Positions 19,580 to 29,713 of a stretch of 64,000 bases of DNA are shown here, in pieces. The translations under genes and the position numbers were made by a program. Below the pieces are notes generated by a model, which saw nothing but the letters and a program-made list of their open reading frames with translations, was not told the DNA's origin and did no database searches. Within the stretch, counting starts at the first letter, position 1. Each line of letters opens with the position of its first letter. Source of the DNA: Nocardia cyriacigeorgica (GTDB lineage: Bacteria; Actinomycetota; Actinomycetes; Mycobacteriales; Mycobacteriaceae); assembly GCF_010858045.1 (NCBI RefSeq), contig NZ_JAAGVC010000015.1, forward strand, positions 47,017 to 111,016, written 5' to 3'.

Positions 19580-20542
19580 TCAGGAGCTGGATCCATCAGC
19601 GGCTGCGCCGACGGCGGCGCGGCTCTTTCCGGGGCCGCCTCCGTTCACGCTGTGCGCCCGGTCCGGCGGTGCGTCCGTCGGTGCGGTACGCCCGGAGCCC
19701 GTTGGCGTGCGGTCGCGGGCGGCGAGGCGGTCGAGAGCCTGCTGGGACGCGGCGTCGGCGGCACGGTAGATGATCAACCGCTGATCGGTCTCCTGTAACG
19801 GCATCAGCACCTCGAAATCAACCGTCACCAGGCCGGCCACCGGGTGCTTCATCCGCTTACGACCGCGACCGCGCACCCGCACGTCGTGTTCGGCCCAGGC
19901 CATGGCGAACTCGGGGCTGCGCGCGCTGAAGTCGGCCACCATATCGGCCAGGGCCCGATCATCGGGATGCGCCGCCCACGCCGCCCGCAGATCGGCGACG
20001 CCCTCCCGGATGATCTGCTCTCGATCGAGGTAGAAATCGCGCATACCGGGATGCATCAGGCACAACCACATGGTGTTGCGGTGCGCCGGCGGCAGCCCAT
20101 CGATATCGAGCAGCAGCCGCGACATCTCCCGGTTCCAGGCCAGGATGTCGTAGCGGTGATCGACCAGCATCGCCGGCAGTGGCGCCAGGTCCTCGACCAG
20201 CATGACCAGCGTCGCGGACGGGACGGTGCTCGCCGTGTCGCAGTAGGGCAGCCGCTGCTGCGCCAGATCGAACAGGTAGGCCGTCTCGTCGAGGGTCAAC
20301 CGCAGCGCCCGCGCCAGCGCCTCCAGCACCTCCGCCGACGGCCGCAGTCCGCGGCCCTGTTCGAGCCGAACGATGTAGTCGGTGCTCACCCCGGCCAGTT
20401 CCGCGACTTCCTCGCGCCGCAGCCCGGGCGTGCGGCGCGACTGTTTGCGGATGGCCAACCCCAGGTCGGCGGGTCGCAGCCGTTCCCGGCGGGCGCGGAG
20501 GAAGGCGCCCAGTTCCCGCGTCGCATCGATCGTCCCGGTCAT
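19580..20542 (-). CDS. XRE-family regulator with MmyB-like sensor domain
   Basis: A 320-residue protein. The helix-turn-helix (about 15-85) contains TPGLRREEVAELAGVSTDYIVRLEQGRG. The remainder follows the MmyB-like ligand-binding fold (YDILAWNREMSRLLLDI, NTMWLCLMHPGMRDFY), which in relatives binds a fatty-acid-like ligand. A Pro/Gly-rich unstructured tail ends the protein. It is divergent from an aldo/keto reductase across 118 bp. Such pairs usually mean that the regulator controls the reductase. The ATG at 20542 was chosen because the HTH family starts close to it. Confidence 0.87.
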   Translation of the reverse strand: MTGTIDATRELGAFLRARRERLRPADLGLAIRKQSRRTPGLRREEVAELAGVSTDYIVRLEQGRGLRPSAEVLEALARALRLTLDETAYLFDLAQQRLPYCDTASTVPSATLVMLVEDLAPLPAMLVDHRYDILAWNREMSRLLLDIDGLPPAHRNTMWLCLMHPGMRDFYLDREQIIREGVADLRAAWAAHPDDRALADMVADFSARSPEFAMAWAEHDVRVRGRGRKRMKHPVAGLVTVDFEVLMPLQETDQRLIIYRAADAASQQALDRLAARDRTPTGSGRTAPTDAPPDRAHSVNGGGPGKSRAAVGAAADGSSS

Positions 20543-20587
20543 CGGCACCGATCTTACGGCGCGGCCAGGGTGGGACCGGTTTTCCCA

Positions 20588-20600
20588 GGAAGAACCTTCC
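20588..20600. promoter_or_regulatory. Candidate operator between regulator and aldo/keto reductase
   Basis: GGAAG-AAC-CTTCC is a 13-bp palindrome in the middle of the divergent intergenic region. It is a reasonable binding site for the XRE/MmyB regulator. Confidence 0.4.
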
Positions 20601-20660
20601 CTTACCGACCGGGCGGCCTCGCCACAGACTTGCTGTCGACGCACGACGACAGGAGTTTCC

Positions 20661-21725
20661 ATGAGCACCACCCTCGACACCTACCGGACCCTCGGCCGTT
20701 CGGGCCTGCGGGTCTCGCCACTGTCGCTGGGCACCATGACCTTCGGCGCGGACTGGGGCTGGGGCGCCGACAAGGACGAAGCGCGCAAGATCTTCGACAC
20801 CTATACCGACCGCGGCGGCAACTTCATCGACACCGCCAGCCAGTACACCGACGGCAGCTCCGAACAGCTGCTCGGTGAATTCACCGCAGCCAACCGTGAA
20901 TCGCTGGTGCTGGCAACGAAGTACACGATGCTGCGCCGCGCAGGCGATCCGAACTCCGGCGGCAACCATCGCAAGAGCATGTTCGCCTCGGTCGAAGCCA
21001 GCCTGCGGCGTTTGAACACCGACTACATCGATCTGCTCTACCTGCACGCCTGGGATTTCCTCACCCCGGTGGAGGAAATCTTGCGCGCCATGGATGATCT
21101 GGTGCGGGCGGGCAAGGTGCTCTACGTCGGCATCTCCGACGCTCCGGCCTGGCAGGTTTCGCGCATGCAGACCATGGCCGACCTGCGCGGTTGGTCGCCG
21201 CTGATCGCGTTGCAGATCGAGTACAGCCTCATTGAGCGCACCGTGGAGCGCGACCTGATTCCGATGGCCCGCGAACTGGGGCTCGGCGTCATTCCGTGGT
21301 CGCCGCTCGGCAGCGGAGTCCTCACCGGCAAATACTCGCGCGCCGATCTGGCCGACGCGGCCTCGGCCTCGCCGAGCGGCACGCGGAAGAACGTCGCCGT
21401 GGCCAGCGGTGCGCTGACCGAGCGTGGGCTGGCGATCGCCGACGTGGTGGGCGCGGTAGCCGATGAGCTCGGCCGGTCGCCTGCGCAGGTGGCCATCGCG
21501 TGGACGCTGCGGAATCCGGGCGTGGCCTCGCCCATCGTCGGGGCCCGTACCGCCGCGCAGCTGGAGGACAATCTGGGCGCGCTGGACATCGAGTTCGACG
21601 CCGCGCAGCTGGCCCGGCTGGAACAGGCGAGCGCCATCGAACTCGGCTTCCCGCACGACTTTCTGGCCCGCCCCATGACCCGCGAGGTCACCTTCGGCGA
21701 CCTGAAGATCGAGGGCGCCGCCTGA
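20661..21725 (+). CDS. Aldo/keto reductase
   Basis: A 354-residue NADPH-dependent TIM-barrel reductase. The catalytic Asp-Tyr-Lys-His set is visible as FIDTASQY (Asp, Tyr), LATKY (Lys) and LYLHAWD (His). The C-terminal NADP pocket is VASPIVGARTAAQLEDNL. A very good ribosome site (AGGAG) is 7 nt before the ATG. It probably reduces an aldehyde or ketone arising from metabolism or detoxification, under the adjacent regulator. Confidence 0.9.
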   Translation: MSTTLDTYRTLGRSGLRVSPLSLGTMTFGADWGWGADKDEARKIFDTYTDRGGNFIDTASQYTDGSSEQLLGEFTAANRESLVLATKYTMLRRAGDPNSGGNHRKSMFASVEASLRRLNTDYIDLLYLHAWDFLTPVEEILRAMDDLVRAGKVLYVGISDAPAWQVSRMQTMADLRGWSPLIALQIEYSLIERTVERDLIPMARELGLGVIPWSPLGSGVLTGKYSRADLADAASASPSGTRKNVAVASGALTERGLAIADVVGAVADELGRSPAQVAIAWTLRNPGVASPIVGARTAAQLEDNLGALDIEFDAAQLARLEQASAIELGFPHDFLARPMTREVTFGDLKIEGAA

Positions 21726-21863
21726 GGTACGCGGTTGCGTCGCGGCGCTGGGTCTGGTTAGGCTCGGCCCGCGACATCCGTTCGCCGTAAGCGTTCACGT
21801 GAATCAACGCACCGGCCTCGCCATCCGGCGTGGTCGTTGCCCGCGAATGTTTATGGAGTACCG

Positions 21864-22127
21864 ATGAATTCCGCGAATCCCACGCCTCGCGTCAGCGTCG
21901 AGCGTTGCAAACTGCCCGCCCGCGCCGCGTCCTTCGTGTTGCCTCTGCTGTTGTCGCTATTGATGACCTGCATCGTCTCGTTGATCAGCACCCTGATGAG
22001 TGACGGCCTCGACGTCGGGCTGTGGCTGCGGTCGTGGGCGGTGTCCTGGCCGATCGCTTATCCGACGCTGCTGCTGGTGCTGCCGATCGTGCGACGGATC
22101 ACGACGCTGGTGGTGCGGGCGGCGTAA
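21864..22127 (+). CDS. DUF2798-like small membrane protein
   Basis: An 87-residue protein with two hydrophobic helices (about 25-47 and 58-80) and the pattern LPLLLSLLMTCIVSLIST...WAVSWPIAYPTLL, which matches the DUF2798 family. The function is unknown. GGAG precedes the ATG. It appears to be a separate unit 138 bp after the aldo/keto reductase. Confidence 0.75.
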   Translation: MNSANPTPRVSVERCKLPARAASFVLPLLLSLLMTCIVSLISTLMSDGLDVGLWLRSWAVSWPIAYPTLLLVLPIVRRITTLVVRAA

Positions 22128-22247
22128 AGCCTTGGTGCGCGGGCGGTTCCGGCTGCCGCCGGCGCATTCGGTGGCGCGGGCGGGCAGGGGATCGACGCCG
22201 ATGAGGTGACGGCCATCGGCTCGGCGAGCGGGTCCTTCGGATGATGA

Positions 22248-23216
22248 TCAGCGGCCGTGCAGGTCGAGAATCTGCATCAGCGCATGCTCGAGCGCGAAGG
22301 CCGAATCGGCCGCACCGCCCTTCACGTCCGCGTTCAGCGTCGCGACGACTTGCAGGGCGGAGCCGATGGTGGCGGGGGTCCAGCCACGTGATTGGGCCTG
22401 GGCCTTCTTCACCTTCCACGGCGGCATACCGAGCGGACCGGCCAGTTTGAACGGATCGCCGCGGCCCGCCGAGCCGACCTTGGCGATGGTGTGCACCGAA
22501 TCGGCCAGCGCGTCCGCCAGCAGGACGTGCGGCACGCCGCGGTCGTTGGCCCACCGCAGGGCCTCCATGGCGCCGGGACGGTCACCGGTGACTGCCAGCT
22601 CGGCGACGTCGAATCCGGTCACCTCGGCCTTGCCGGAGTAGTAGCGGCGCACCGCCGCGACGTCGATCTTTCCGCCGGTGTCGGCGGCCAGCTGGGAGCT
22701 GGCGGCGGCCAGCTCACGCAGGTCCGAACCCACGGCTTCGATCACGGCCTGCACGACGTCACCCGAGACTCGTGCACCCGCTGCCCGGAACTCGGCGCGG
22801 ACGAACTCGGCGCGCTCGGAGGCCTTGGTGAGTTTGGCGCAGTTGTGCACCACCGCCCCCGCCTTCTGCAGCGCGGGCGCGAGCGCCTTGGCGCGGCCAC
22901 CGCCGGAGTGCACCACCATGAGCACCACGCCGTCGGGTGGTTCGGCCGCCGCCTCGGTGATCACCGCGACCGCATCCTTACCGGCCTCGGCGGCGGACTC
23001 CAGGATGATCACTCGATCCTCGGCGAACAGGGACGGACTCAGCAGCTCGGCCAATTCGGCGGTACTCGCCTCCCCTGCCCGCAGCCGGTCCACCGGCACG
23101 CCCTCCGGATCCGGCGCCCCCGCCCTGACCTGCGCGACCACGCTCGCGATGGCACGCTCGATCAACAACTCCTCGTCCCCGAGCACCAGGTGGACCGCCG
23201 CAGGCCGTTCGCTCAC
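22248..23216 (-). CDS. holA: DNA polymerase III subunit delta (HolA)
   Basis: A 322-residue clamp-loader subunit that opens the beta sliding clamp. The delta-type fold starts [16 protein letters not shown] and continues with [18 protein letters not shown] and [17 protein letters not shown]. The GTG at 23216 has a purine-rich GGGGG ahead of it. Remarkably, the same frame runs without any stop codon from comEC into this gene, so holA could be translated from its own GTG, as part of a ComEC-HolA fusion, or both. It is last in the com operon, as at Rv2413c. Confidence 0.85.
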   Translation of the reverse strand: MSERPAAVHLVLGDEELLIERAIASVVAQVRAGAPDPEGVPVDRLRAGEASTAELAELLSPSLFAEDRVIILESAAEAGKDAVAVITEAAAEPPDGVVLMVVHSGGGRAKALAPALQKAGAVVHNCAKLTKASERAEFVRAEFRAAGARVSGDVVQAVIEAVGSDLRELAAASSQLAADTGGKIDVAAVRRYYSGKAEVTGFDVAELAVTGDRPGAMEALRWANDRGVPHVLLADALADSVHTIAKVGSAGRGDPFKLAGPLGMPPWKVKKAQAQSRGWTPATIGSALQVVATLNADVKGGAADSAFALEHALMQILDLHGR

Positions 23217-26126
23217 GCCCCCGATCCTACGGTCGAGGCCCGACAGGGTTCGGCCGGCGGTGGGCACCCCGGCTCGCCGAGTGCTGCTCCCTCCTCCCGG
23301 ATCGAGCCCGCGCCGCGCTCCTCGCCGACGCTGCGGCGGTCTGCGCGATCTGTGCGTGGGCGTGGCACCGGTGGTGCGGATTTCCAGGTTGCCGTCAACG
23401 GCGCGGAGGGTGATGCTGCCGTCACGGTCGGTGCGGGCGATGACGGTTCCCATGGATTCCAGGTCGGACAGGATGCCCGGGTGCGGGTGGCCGAAGGTGT
23501 TGATGGCGCCCGCGCTGATGATGGCCAGGCGTGGGTGTACCGCGCGCAGGAATTCGGGTGTGGTGGTGCGGGAGCCGTGGTGCGGGACTTTGAGGATGTC
23601 GGCGTGGATCGGCGCGCGGGAGGCCAGCAGCGACCGCTGAGTCGCGGCTTCGATATCGCCGGTGAACAGGATGCGGCCGACCGCTGTGTGTGCGGCGAGC
23701 ACGATCGAGCGGTCGTTGGCGGTATCGAGATCGAGCGGAGCTCCGCGGGGTGAGCGCGGCGCGGCTGGTGCGAGCACGTCGAGCACGAGGTCGCCGACGG
23801 TCAGCCGACAGCCCGCGACGAGCTCCACCACCGGGATGCCGGTGTCGTGAAGAGTTTGCGCGACCTCGGCCGGACCAGCTCTGCTGCGGTCACGGTGACT
23901 TCCGTGGCCCTCGGCCAGGGCACCGTCATCGCGATCATCGACCCCGTCGTCGCGCGCTCCACGATCCGCGTCGGCCCCGTCGAACCCGCTTCGCCCCAGA
24001 TCGTCCCCACCGGTGAGACTGCGAAAACCAGCGGGCCGGCCGAATGCCACCCCGATGCCGGGACCCGGCGACGGCGCCGACATGTCTCCGATAGCGCCCG
24101 ATGGCTGCGCGTCGGCGGCGCCGAAATGGGCCGTAGTGCCGGGCGTCGGGCCGCATCGCGTGGGCGCCGGCCGGTGTTGATCACCAGGAACCCGGCTTGC
24201 CCGGCCGGATGCCGGATCGCTGCGGTGCGTGGGCAATTCGCCGGGGCCGACGGCCACCGCACCGACGTCGCGCCCGTGCAATGCTCCATCGAGTCCGGCG
24301 ATGTGGTCGGCGTGCGGGTGGCTGAGGATCAACAACGGTATGCGGGTGATGTCGAGGCGGTCCAGACACGCCCGCATGGCGCGGGAATCGGGACCGACAT
24401 CGATGACGACGGCACTCCCGGCGCCGGCGGCCAGCGCCAAGCCGTCTCCCTGCCCGACATCACAGGCGGCGAGGGCCCAGCCGTCGGGCGGCCAGCCGGA
24501 GAACCACAGCCGGACCGGAATCAGCACGGCCGCCGCGGCGATCAGCACGGCCGCCGCCAGTCGGCGCACGAGGGCCGAGCGCAATAGCCAGATCCCCGCT
24601 GCGACCACCGCACAGACGATCAGCCCACCGCTCGAACCGCCGGGCACCGCCACCATCGCGCCGGGCATCGCGGCGAAGTACTCGGCCACCGACAGCAACC
24701 ACCACATCGGCGGCGTCGCGCAACGTAACACGAGCTCCGCCAATGGCATCCACACCGTCGCCGATACCGCACCGGCGGCGCCGACCACGGTGATCGGCGC
24801 GATGACCGGCGCGACAAGAACATTCGCGACAACGGCCACCAGGCTGATCTTGCCTGTCAAGGCCACCACGATCGGCGTGGTCACAACGAACGCCGCCGCC
24901 GAGACCGCGAGGACCTCCGCAGGCAATCGCCACATCCCCTTCGCCCGTAGCCAGTCCGTCCAACTGGGCGCCAGCAGGATCAACGCGCCGGTCGCCAGTA
25001 CCGAGAGGGCGAAGCCCGCCGACATCGCCAGCTCGGGCCACAGCGCGAGCAGCCCGATCACCGCGGCACACAGGGCGGGCAGAGCTTGCCGACGGCGGCC
25101 GGTCAGCAGCGCCAGCAACGTCACCGCCCCCATCGCCGCCGCCCGTAGCACACTCGGATCCGGCCTGGCGATGACGACGAACATCACCAGCGCCCCGGCC
25201 GCGACCCCTGCGGTCATTCGCGGACCGAGAGTGAGCAATCGGGTGAGAAACAGTGCGACGGTGAGCAGAATCGTGAAATTCGCCCCGCTGACGACAGTCA
25301 AGTGAGTAAGTCCGGCTGTTTCGAAGTCGCGGCGAACATCGTCGGACAGCGCCGAGGTGTCCCCCACGACGAGCGCCGGCAGCGATCCGGCGGCCGCATC
25401 CGGTAGCGCCGCGGCTGAAGCGGTGACCAGGTCCGCGCGCACCGAACCCGCGAGTCGCTGCCACCACGGCAGGGGCCCCGCGGGCGCCGGGGCACCGAGG
25501 GGCCGCAAGGTCGCCACGGTGAGATCGCGCAGGCGCGGCGGTGCCACACGAGCGCGAAACTCGACGGGCTGCCCGGGCGGCAGCGTCGCCCATGCCGAGC
25601 CCGTGGCCAGAATGACGACCGCTCCCCCGCTCCGCACGATGGTCGAACCGTGCTGATACTCCCGCATGCCCGCCCGCACCAGCCAGGTCCGTTCGCCGCC
25701 GAACGCCGCACCGCGCACCGGTTTCGGATCATCGACCGGTGTCACCACCACCCGCACGGAGATCCCCGCCGGGACCGCCCGCAGCGGATGGGTCTGCACC
25801 CGATGTTCTCGGCAGGCCGCCGCCACGGCGAAACCGGTACCCAACACGATCGCGCCCAACGCGACCACCGCGACGGCCCGCCACCGTTCCCGCCGATGCG
25901 CCACCGCCCACATCAGTGCCATCCACAACCCGATCGCCGCCACCGTCGCGCCCCCGGCGATCATCACCCCGACCCGCCACCCGGCACCGAGTACCAGCAC
26001 GGTCGCCACCCAGCAGCACACCGCCGCAGGCAGCAGCCGCCCATCGAGCCGGGCGTCCGGCGCACCGTCCTCGCTCTCCGCGCGCCCGATGCCGGGCTCG
26101 GTGGCGGCAGCCGATTCTCGGTTCAT
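22248..26126 (-). CDS. comEC: ComEC/Rec2 DNA-uptake channel, frame continuous with holA
   Basis: The comEC part is residues 1 to about 940 of an uninterrupted 1292-codon frame. N-terminal helices and an OB-like domain (to about 230) precede the competence channel domain with [16 protein letters not shown], and a metallo-beta-lactamase domain has [14 protein letters not shown] and [15 protein letters not shown]. About 118 residues (634-751, Asp/Gly/Arg-rich, low complexity) are inserted in the latter domain. A 45-residue Arg/Gly-rich linker then leads directly into holA (from residue 971). The ATG overlaps the comEA stop (ATGA). Its role is transport of single-stranded DNA across the membrane in relatives. 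Confidence 0.85.
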   Translation of the reverse strand: MNRESAAATEPGIGRAESEDGAPDARLDGRLLPAAVCCWVATVLVLGAGWRVGVMIAGGATVAAIGLWMALMWAVAHRRERWRAVAVVALGAIVLGTGFAVAAACREHRVQTHPLRAVPAGISVRVVVTPVDDPKPVRGAAFGGERTWLVRAGMREYQHGSTIVRSGGAVVILATGSAWATLPPGQPVEFRARVAPPRLRDLTVATLRPLGAPAPAGPLPWWQRLAGSVRADLVTASAAALPDAAAGSLPALVVGDTSALSDDVRRDFETAGLTHLTVVSGANFTILLTVALFLTRLLTLGPRMTAGVAAGALVMFVVIARPDPSVLRAAAMGAVTLLALLTGRRRQALPALCAAVIGLLALWPELAMSAGFALSVLATGALILLAPSWTDWLRAKGMWRLPAEVLAVSAAAFVVTTPIVVALTGKISLVAVVANVLVAPVIAPITVVGAAGAVSATVWMPLAELVLRCATPPMWWLLSVAEYFAAMPGAMVAVPGGSSGGLIVCAVVAAGIWLLRSALVRRLAAAVLIAAAAVLIPVRLWFSGWPPDGWALAACDVGQGDGLALAAGAGSAVVIDVGPDSRAMRACLDRLDITRIPLLILSHPHADHIAGLDGALHGRDVGAVAVGPGELPTHRSDPASGRASRVPGDQHRPAPTRCGPTPGTTAHFGAADAQPSGAIGDMSAPSPGPGIGVAFGRPAGFRSLTGGDDLGRSGFDGADADRGARDDGVDDRDDGALAEGHGSHRDRSRAGPAEVAQTLHDTGIPVVELVAGCRLTVGDLVLDVLAPAAPRSPRGAPLDLDTANDRSIVLAAHTAVGRILFTGDIEAATQRSLLASRAPIHADILKVPHHGSRTTTPEFLRAVHPRLAIISAGAINTFGHPHPGILSDLESMGTVIARTDRDGSITLRAVDGNLEIRTTGATPTHRSRRPPQRRRGARRGLDPGGGSSTRRAGVPTAGRTLSGLDRRIGGVSERPAAVHLVLGDEELLIERAIASVVAQVRAGAPDPEGVPVDRLRAGEASTAELAELLSPSLFAEDRVIILESAAEAGKDAVAVITEAAAEPPDGVVLMVVHSGGGRAKALAPALQKAGAVVHNCAKLTKASERAEFVRAEFRAAGARVSGDVVQAVIEAVGSDLRELAAASSQLAADTGGKIDVAAVRRYYSGKAEVTGFDVAELAVTGDRPGAMEALRWANDRGVPHVLLADALADSVHTIAKVGSAGRGDPFKLAGPLGMPPWKVKKAQAQSRGWTPATIGSALQVVATLNADVKGGAADSAFALEHALMQILDLHGR

Positions 26127-27280
26127 ACCGTCACCAGGTCCCGCAGCCGCGCGAGGCGGGCGGGGCCGATGCCCTCCACATCACCGAGTTGTTCGACGTC
26201 GGTGAATCGGCCGTTGGTGGTGCGCCAGGCAATGATGGCCCGAGCGGTGACCGGCCCGATTCCGGGAAGCGCATCCAGGTCGGATTCGGTGGCGGAGTTC
26301 AGGTTCACCCGAGTCCCCGGCTCGGCACTCGATCCCGGTGCGGTAGGTCCAGCCGTGCCGGAGGGTCGTCCGGACGCACCGATGGTGGTGCTACCGAGCC
26401 GGGGTACGCCGGGTTCGCCGCCTGCCGTGCCGACGATCACCTGGTCGCCATCGGAGAGCCGTTGAGCGAGATTGATACCGGTCAGATCGGCGCCGTCACG
26501 AGCACCGCCGGCTGCGGCCACCGCGTCGGCAACCCTGGATCCGGGTGGCAGGCGCACCAGTCCGGATTCGTGCACCAAGCCGACCACACTCACCACCAGC
26601 TCGGCGCCGGTACTGTCGGGTGCGGGGACGGCACCGCCGGGTGTAGCAGCCGGGCCGACCACGGCGGACGGAGCGTGCTGCGCCGGAGCCGCGGTGTAGA
26701 CCGCCGCCACCGGCGGAACCTGTTGTGCGGTGGGACGTTCCCACAGCACCACGCCGACCGCGACCAAGACGGCGACCAGACCGACTCCGGCCATCGTCAT
26801 CACACCGCGCCGGCCGGGGTCCATCCGTGCCCGACGAAAACGTGGCGGCACCAGCCGGTCTCGCCATCGTCTCCCGGCACGGTCCGGTTCGTCCAACCAG
26901 CCGGGAGCACCAACCTCACCGGCGTCGTCGGGCTGATCGAGACGTCGCGGTGGGTCATCGGGCGGCAACTCCGTCAGATGCCATCGCCCGGATTCACGTG
27001 CTGTGTTCGAGTCCGGAAGGCCCCCTGCGTCTTCCGGACCTCGACCGACCGAAGGTGGCCGCTCGGTCAGCTCCGCTGCGTCGTGCGGCTGCCGGATCGG
27101 CAATTGTTCGCCCCGCCCGGGATTCCCCTCCGTTCCCGGCCGGGATGTCGCGGCCGATCGCGCGACGATCCCCGGTCTCTTCGTTGTGGCCGACCCGGCG
27201 ACTGCCCGCGTCGCGCCGACCCGTGCGGTCAGCACGCCGAGTCGTTCCCGGATCCGTTCGCGCTCCTCGTGTCGTGACAT
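26123..27280 (-). CDS. comEA: ComEA-like DNA-binding protein
   Basis: A 385-residue protein. A long charged cytoplasmic region (1-185) precedes one membrane helix ([21 protein letters not shown]). A SLBB domain follows (about 240-310). A helix-hairpin-helix pair sits at the C-terminus ([47 protein letters not shown]), which binds DNA outside the membrane. The start is taken at the ATG at 27280; the frame extends upstream but loses the family pattern. It is coupled to comEC by ATGA. Two DnaA boxes lie 64-90 bp upstream. Confidence 0.88.
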   Translation of the reverse strand: MSRHEERERIRERLGVLTARVGATRAVAGSATTKRPGIVARSAATSRPGTEGNPGRGEQLPIRQPHDAAELTERPPSVGRGPEDAGGLPDSNTARESGRWHLTELPPDDPPRRLDQPDDAGEVGAPGWLDEPDRAGRRWRDRLVPPRFRRARMDPGRRGVMTMAGVGLVAVLVAVGVVLWERPTAQQVPPVAAVYTAAPAQHAPSAVVGPAATPGGAVPAPDSTGAELVVSVVGLVHESGLVRLPPGSRVADAVAAAGGARDGADLTGINLAQRLSDGDQVIVGTAGGEPGVPRLGSTTIGASGRPSGTAGPTAPGSSAEPGTRVNLNSATESDLDALPGIGPVTARAIIAWRTTNGRFTDVEQLGDVEGIGPARLARLRDLVTV

Positions 27281-27343
27281 GGCGGCAACGCTAGGGCCGC
27301 CGGCCGTCTCGCCGCCGACGCCGACCAGGGACTTCGACAAACC

Positions 27344-27370
27344 TGTGGATAACCGCGGGCCTGTGGACAA
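27344..27370. promoter_or_regulatory. Two perfect DnaA boxes upstream of comEA
   Basis: On the minus strand, TTGTCCACA (27362-27370) and TTATCCACA (27344-27352) match the DnaA consensus exactly, start 18 bp apart and point the same way. They sit between degV and comEA, in the likely promoter of the operon that includes the replisome gene holA. Confidence 0.65.
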
Positions 27371-27445
27371 CTCACGCGGACACGCCGCGGCGGCGAGGCC
27401 GAACCAGGTCTCGGACCGATGGCCGGATGCGACTATTCGACGGTG

Positions 27446-28285
27446 TCAGCAGCCACCGGGCAAGACCAGCACACCCACCGCCCCGACGCCGAGATGGACG
27501 GCCAGCGCCGGACCGAACTCGGCGGTGATGACCTCGTCCACCCCCGGGACTCGTTCCCGCAGTTGGGCGGCGAGGCTGTCGGCGGCATCGGGAGCGCCCA
27601 GGTGCTGCACCGCCACCGCCGCACCGTCTTCGCCAGCGGCGTCCACCGCGGCGGCGACCAGCTTCGCGTAGGCCTTGGAGCGAGTGCGCACTTTCTCCCG
27701 CAGCTCCAGCCTGCCACCGACGATCTGCAGCAGCGGTTTGGTGACGAGCTCGCTGCCGAAGAACGAGGCGGCGGAGCTGAGCCGGCCACCGCGGCGCAAC
27801 TGTTCGGTGCGGTTGACCAGGATGAACGTTCTGGCTCTGGCCGCTGCGGCGACGGCCGCCTCATAGACCACATCCAGCGCCGCACCGGCACACGCGCGCC
27901 GCGCCGCCGCCAACACCGGCAAACCGGTCGCCAATCCGGCACCGAGCGAATCGACCAGGCGCACCGTGTCATCGGCGCCCATATCGCGCACGGCCTGTCT
28001 GCCCGCCTCCCAGGTGCCCGAGAGCTGACGCGACAGGTGTACGGCCACCACACCGTCGCCGTCACTGCGGTCGAGCGCCGATTCGTAGACGGCACGCAGC
28101 TCACCCGGCGACGGCGCCGAGGTGGTCACGGTGTCACTGGTGTAGTCGATGTCGAGGTCGTCGACGCCCTCGCGTACTGCCCGGTCGCCGATCAGGACAT
28201 GCAGCGGCACAACACCGATGCCCAGTTCGCCGACGAGATCAGCGGGCAGACTCGCCGACGAATCGGTGACGACCACGACGGACAC
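27446..28285 (-). CDS. DegV family fatty-acid-binding protein
   Basis: A 279-residue two-domain protein. The N-terminus VVVVTDSSASLPADL and the segment VHLSRQLSGTW are DegV hallmarks that line the lipid pocket. Relatives present fatty acids to a fatty acid kinase. The start is GTG at 28285. Its neighbour octT ends 3 nt upstream, so the two are cotranscribed, matching Rv2417c-Rv2418c. Confidence 0.92.
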   Translation of the reverse strand: MSVVVVTDSSASLPADLVGELGIGVVPLHVLIGDRAVREGVDDLDIDYTSDTVTTSAPSPGELRAVYESALDRSDGDGVVAVHLSRQLSGTWEAGRQAVRDMGADDTVRLVDSLGAGLATGLPVLAAARRACAGAALDVVYEAAVAAAARARTFILVNRTEQLRRGGRLSSAASFFGSELVTKPLLQIVGGRLELREKVRTRSKAYAKLVAAAVDAAGEDGAAVAVQHLGAPDAADSLAAQLRERVPGVDEVITAEFGPALAVHLGVGAVGVLVLPGGC

Positions 28286-28288
28286 GGA

Positions 28289-29713
28289 CTACCGAACCTC
28301 CTGCAAGGTCTTCACCATCGCGTTCGCGACGGCAGTGTGCCCATCCCAGCCCCAGTGGATGCCGTCCGGGTTGGCGGCATCGGAGAAGATGTTCTCGCGC
28401 ACCGCTTCACCGAGGTCGACCAGTGGCACCGAGGTTCGTTCCGACCAGGCGCGCAGCGCTCGCACGGCACGCTCACGGCCACGGTGGACCCGTCCGTAGG
28501 CGGCACAATTGTGCACCGAGGGCAGCACCGCCACCACGGGCAGATCCGGACGCAGCTGCGCCAGCGCCTCACGCGATTGCTCGAGGTAGCCGACGCTGAC
28601 CTTCGGCGGAAGCGCCACGGGCCGACCGAGTTTCGACAATTTCGGCTGCAACCACTGATAGGTGGCCCGTACTCCGCGCCGTACGGCGGGCGGACGCACG
28701 TAGCGGATCAGCTCGCGCAGCGCGGTCGGCAACGGCGAGGGCAGACTGTCCATGCCGCCAACGGCGAACACCACCGCGCCCGCACGCGGAACCGCGGCCC
28801 AGACGCGCGGATCACCGATCAGCGCCCAGTAACCGTCACGGCAGGTCCAGCCGATCCGGGCAACCAGCTCCACATCCCAATCCAATTCCGCGCCGACGAG
28901 GTTCGGCCAGATGCGGGGATGGTCGGCGGGCAGGCCGCCTTCGGGCCCGAAGTAGGCCAGCGAGTCCGCGATCACCAGCAGGACCGGCCGCTGCTCCGGG
29001 GCAGGTGGAGCGACTTCCTTCGACACGGCCGCGACCGGGGTCCCGGCGGGGATTCCGGGCTCGGCGGCAGCGCGATCCCCACCGTCCGCGGGTTCTACCC
29101 CGGAAGCGACCGATTCCAGCGCCGAGCCGAGCTCGCCGGATTCAACGGATGCGCTCCGATCGGTTTCCGCGACAGCCGAACTCGTTGCGGCCATCCCGGA
29201 TTCGTTCGGTGCCGAGTGTGCTCGGCCCGCGTCATCGGGCAGTTCGGCCGACTCGACCGGGGCACCTTTCGGTTCAGCCGAAGCTTCATCCGCCGCAGCC
29301 GCGGACTCGACCGCGGATCCCACGGTTGCCGCGGGCTCGACCGCACCCGACGTGCCAACAGCCTCGACCGGGAGAGCCGAAGACTCCGTCGACTCGTCCG
29401 AAGAACCGGCCGGCCCAGCCGACGTTTCAGCGATCCCCTCCGCGGGTCCGGCGGCCGCGAGCGCAGCTTGCTCCGGAACACCCTCCGAGGCTGCGGCTTT
29501 CACGCTGTCGTCAGCGGCATCCGGAGGTTCGGTGGGCGGTTCGGGCACGACGTCATCGGTCGCGCCGGGCCGGTCGCCGGCCGGAACGGTTTCCGGCGTG
29601 CGCGGGGTCGGTGGCGGGCCGAACAGGGCATCAGGGAGGGCGCGTTCCGGTCGGGCGGACACCTTCCGGAACAGTTCGTCCGGCACCTGCCGGAGGGGCT
29701 CTTCAGAGGACAT
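28289..29713 (-). CDS. octT: SGNH hydrolase, OctT-like, with long N-terminal extension
   Basis: The catalytic SGNH domain is residues about 240-474. The Ser block is [12 protein letters not shown], and the catalytic Asp/His block is [15 protein letters not shown]. By position (between gpgP and degV) and sequence it matches Rv2418c, the octanoyltransferase acting on diglucosylglycerate in methylglucose lipopolysaccharide synthesis. That enzyme is about 250 residues. Here about 225 extra residues, dominated by Ala, Glu, Ser and Pro, precede the domain and begin with [16 protein letters not shown]. The ATG overlaps the gpgP stop by 11 nt. The symbol rests on synteny plus domain. Confidence 0.8.
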   Translation of the reverse strand: MSSEEPLRQVPDELFRKVSARPERALPDALFGPPPTPRTPETVPAGDRPGATDDVVPEPPTEPPDAADDSVKAAASEGVPEQAALAAAGPAEGIAETSAGPAGSSDESTESSALPVEAVGTSGAVEPAATVGSAVESAAAADEASAEPKGAPVESAELPDDAGRAHSAPNESGMAATSSAVAETDRSASVESGELGSALESVASGVEPADGGDRAAAEPGIPAGTPVAAVSKEVAPPAPEQRPVLLVIADSLAYFGPEGGLPADHPRIWPNLVGAELDWDVELVARIGWTCRDGYWALIGDPRVWAAVPRAGAVVFAVGGMDSLPSPLPTALRELIRYVRPPAVRRGVRATYQWLQPKLSKLGRPVALPPKVSVGYLEQSREALAQLRPDLPVVAVLPSVHNCAAYGRVHRGRERAVRALRAWSERTSVPLVDLGEAVRENIFSDAANPDGIHWGWDGHTAVANAMVKTLQEVR

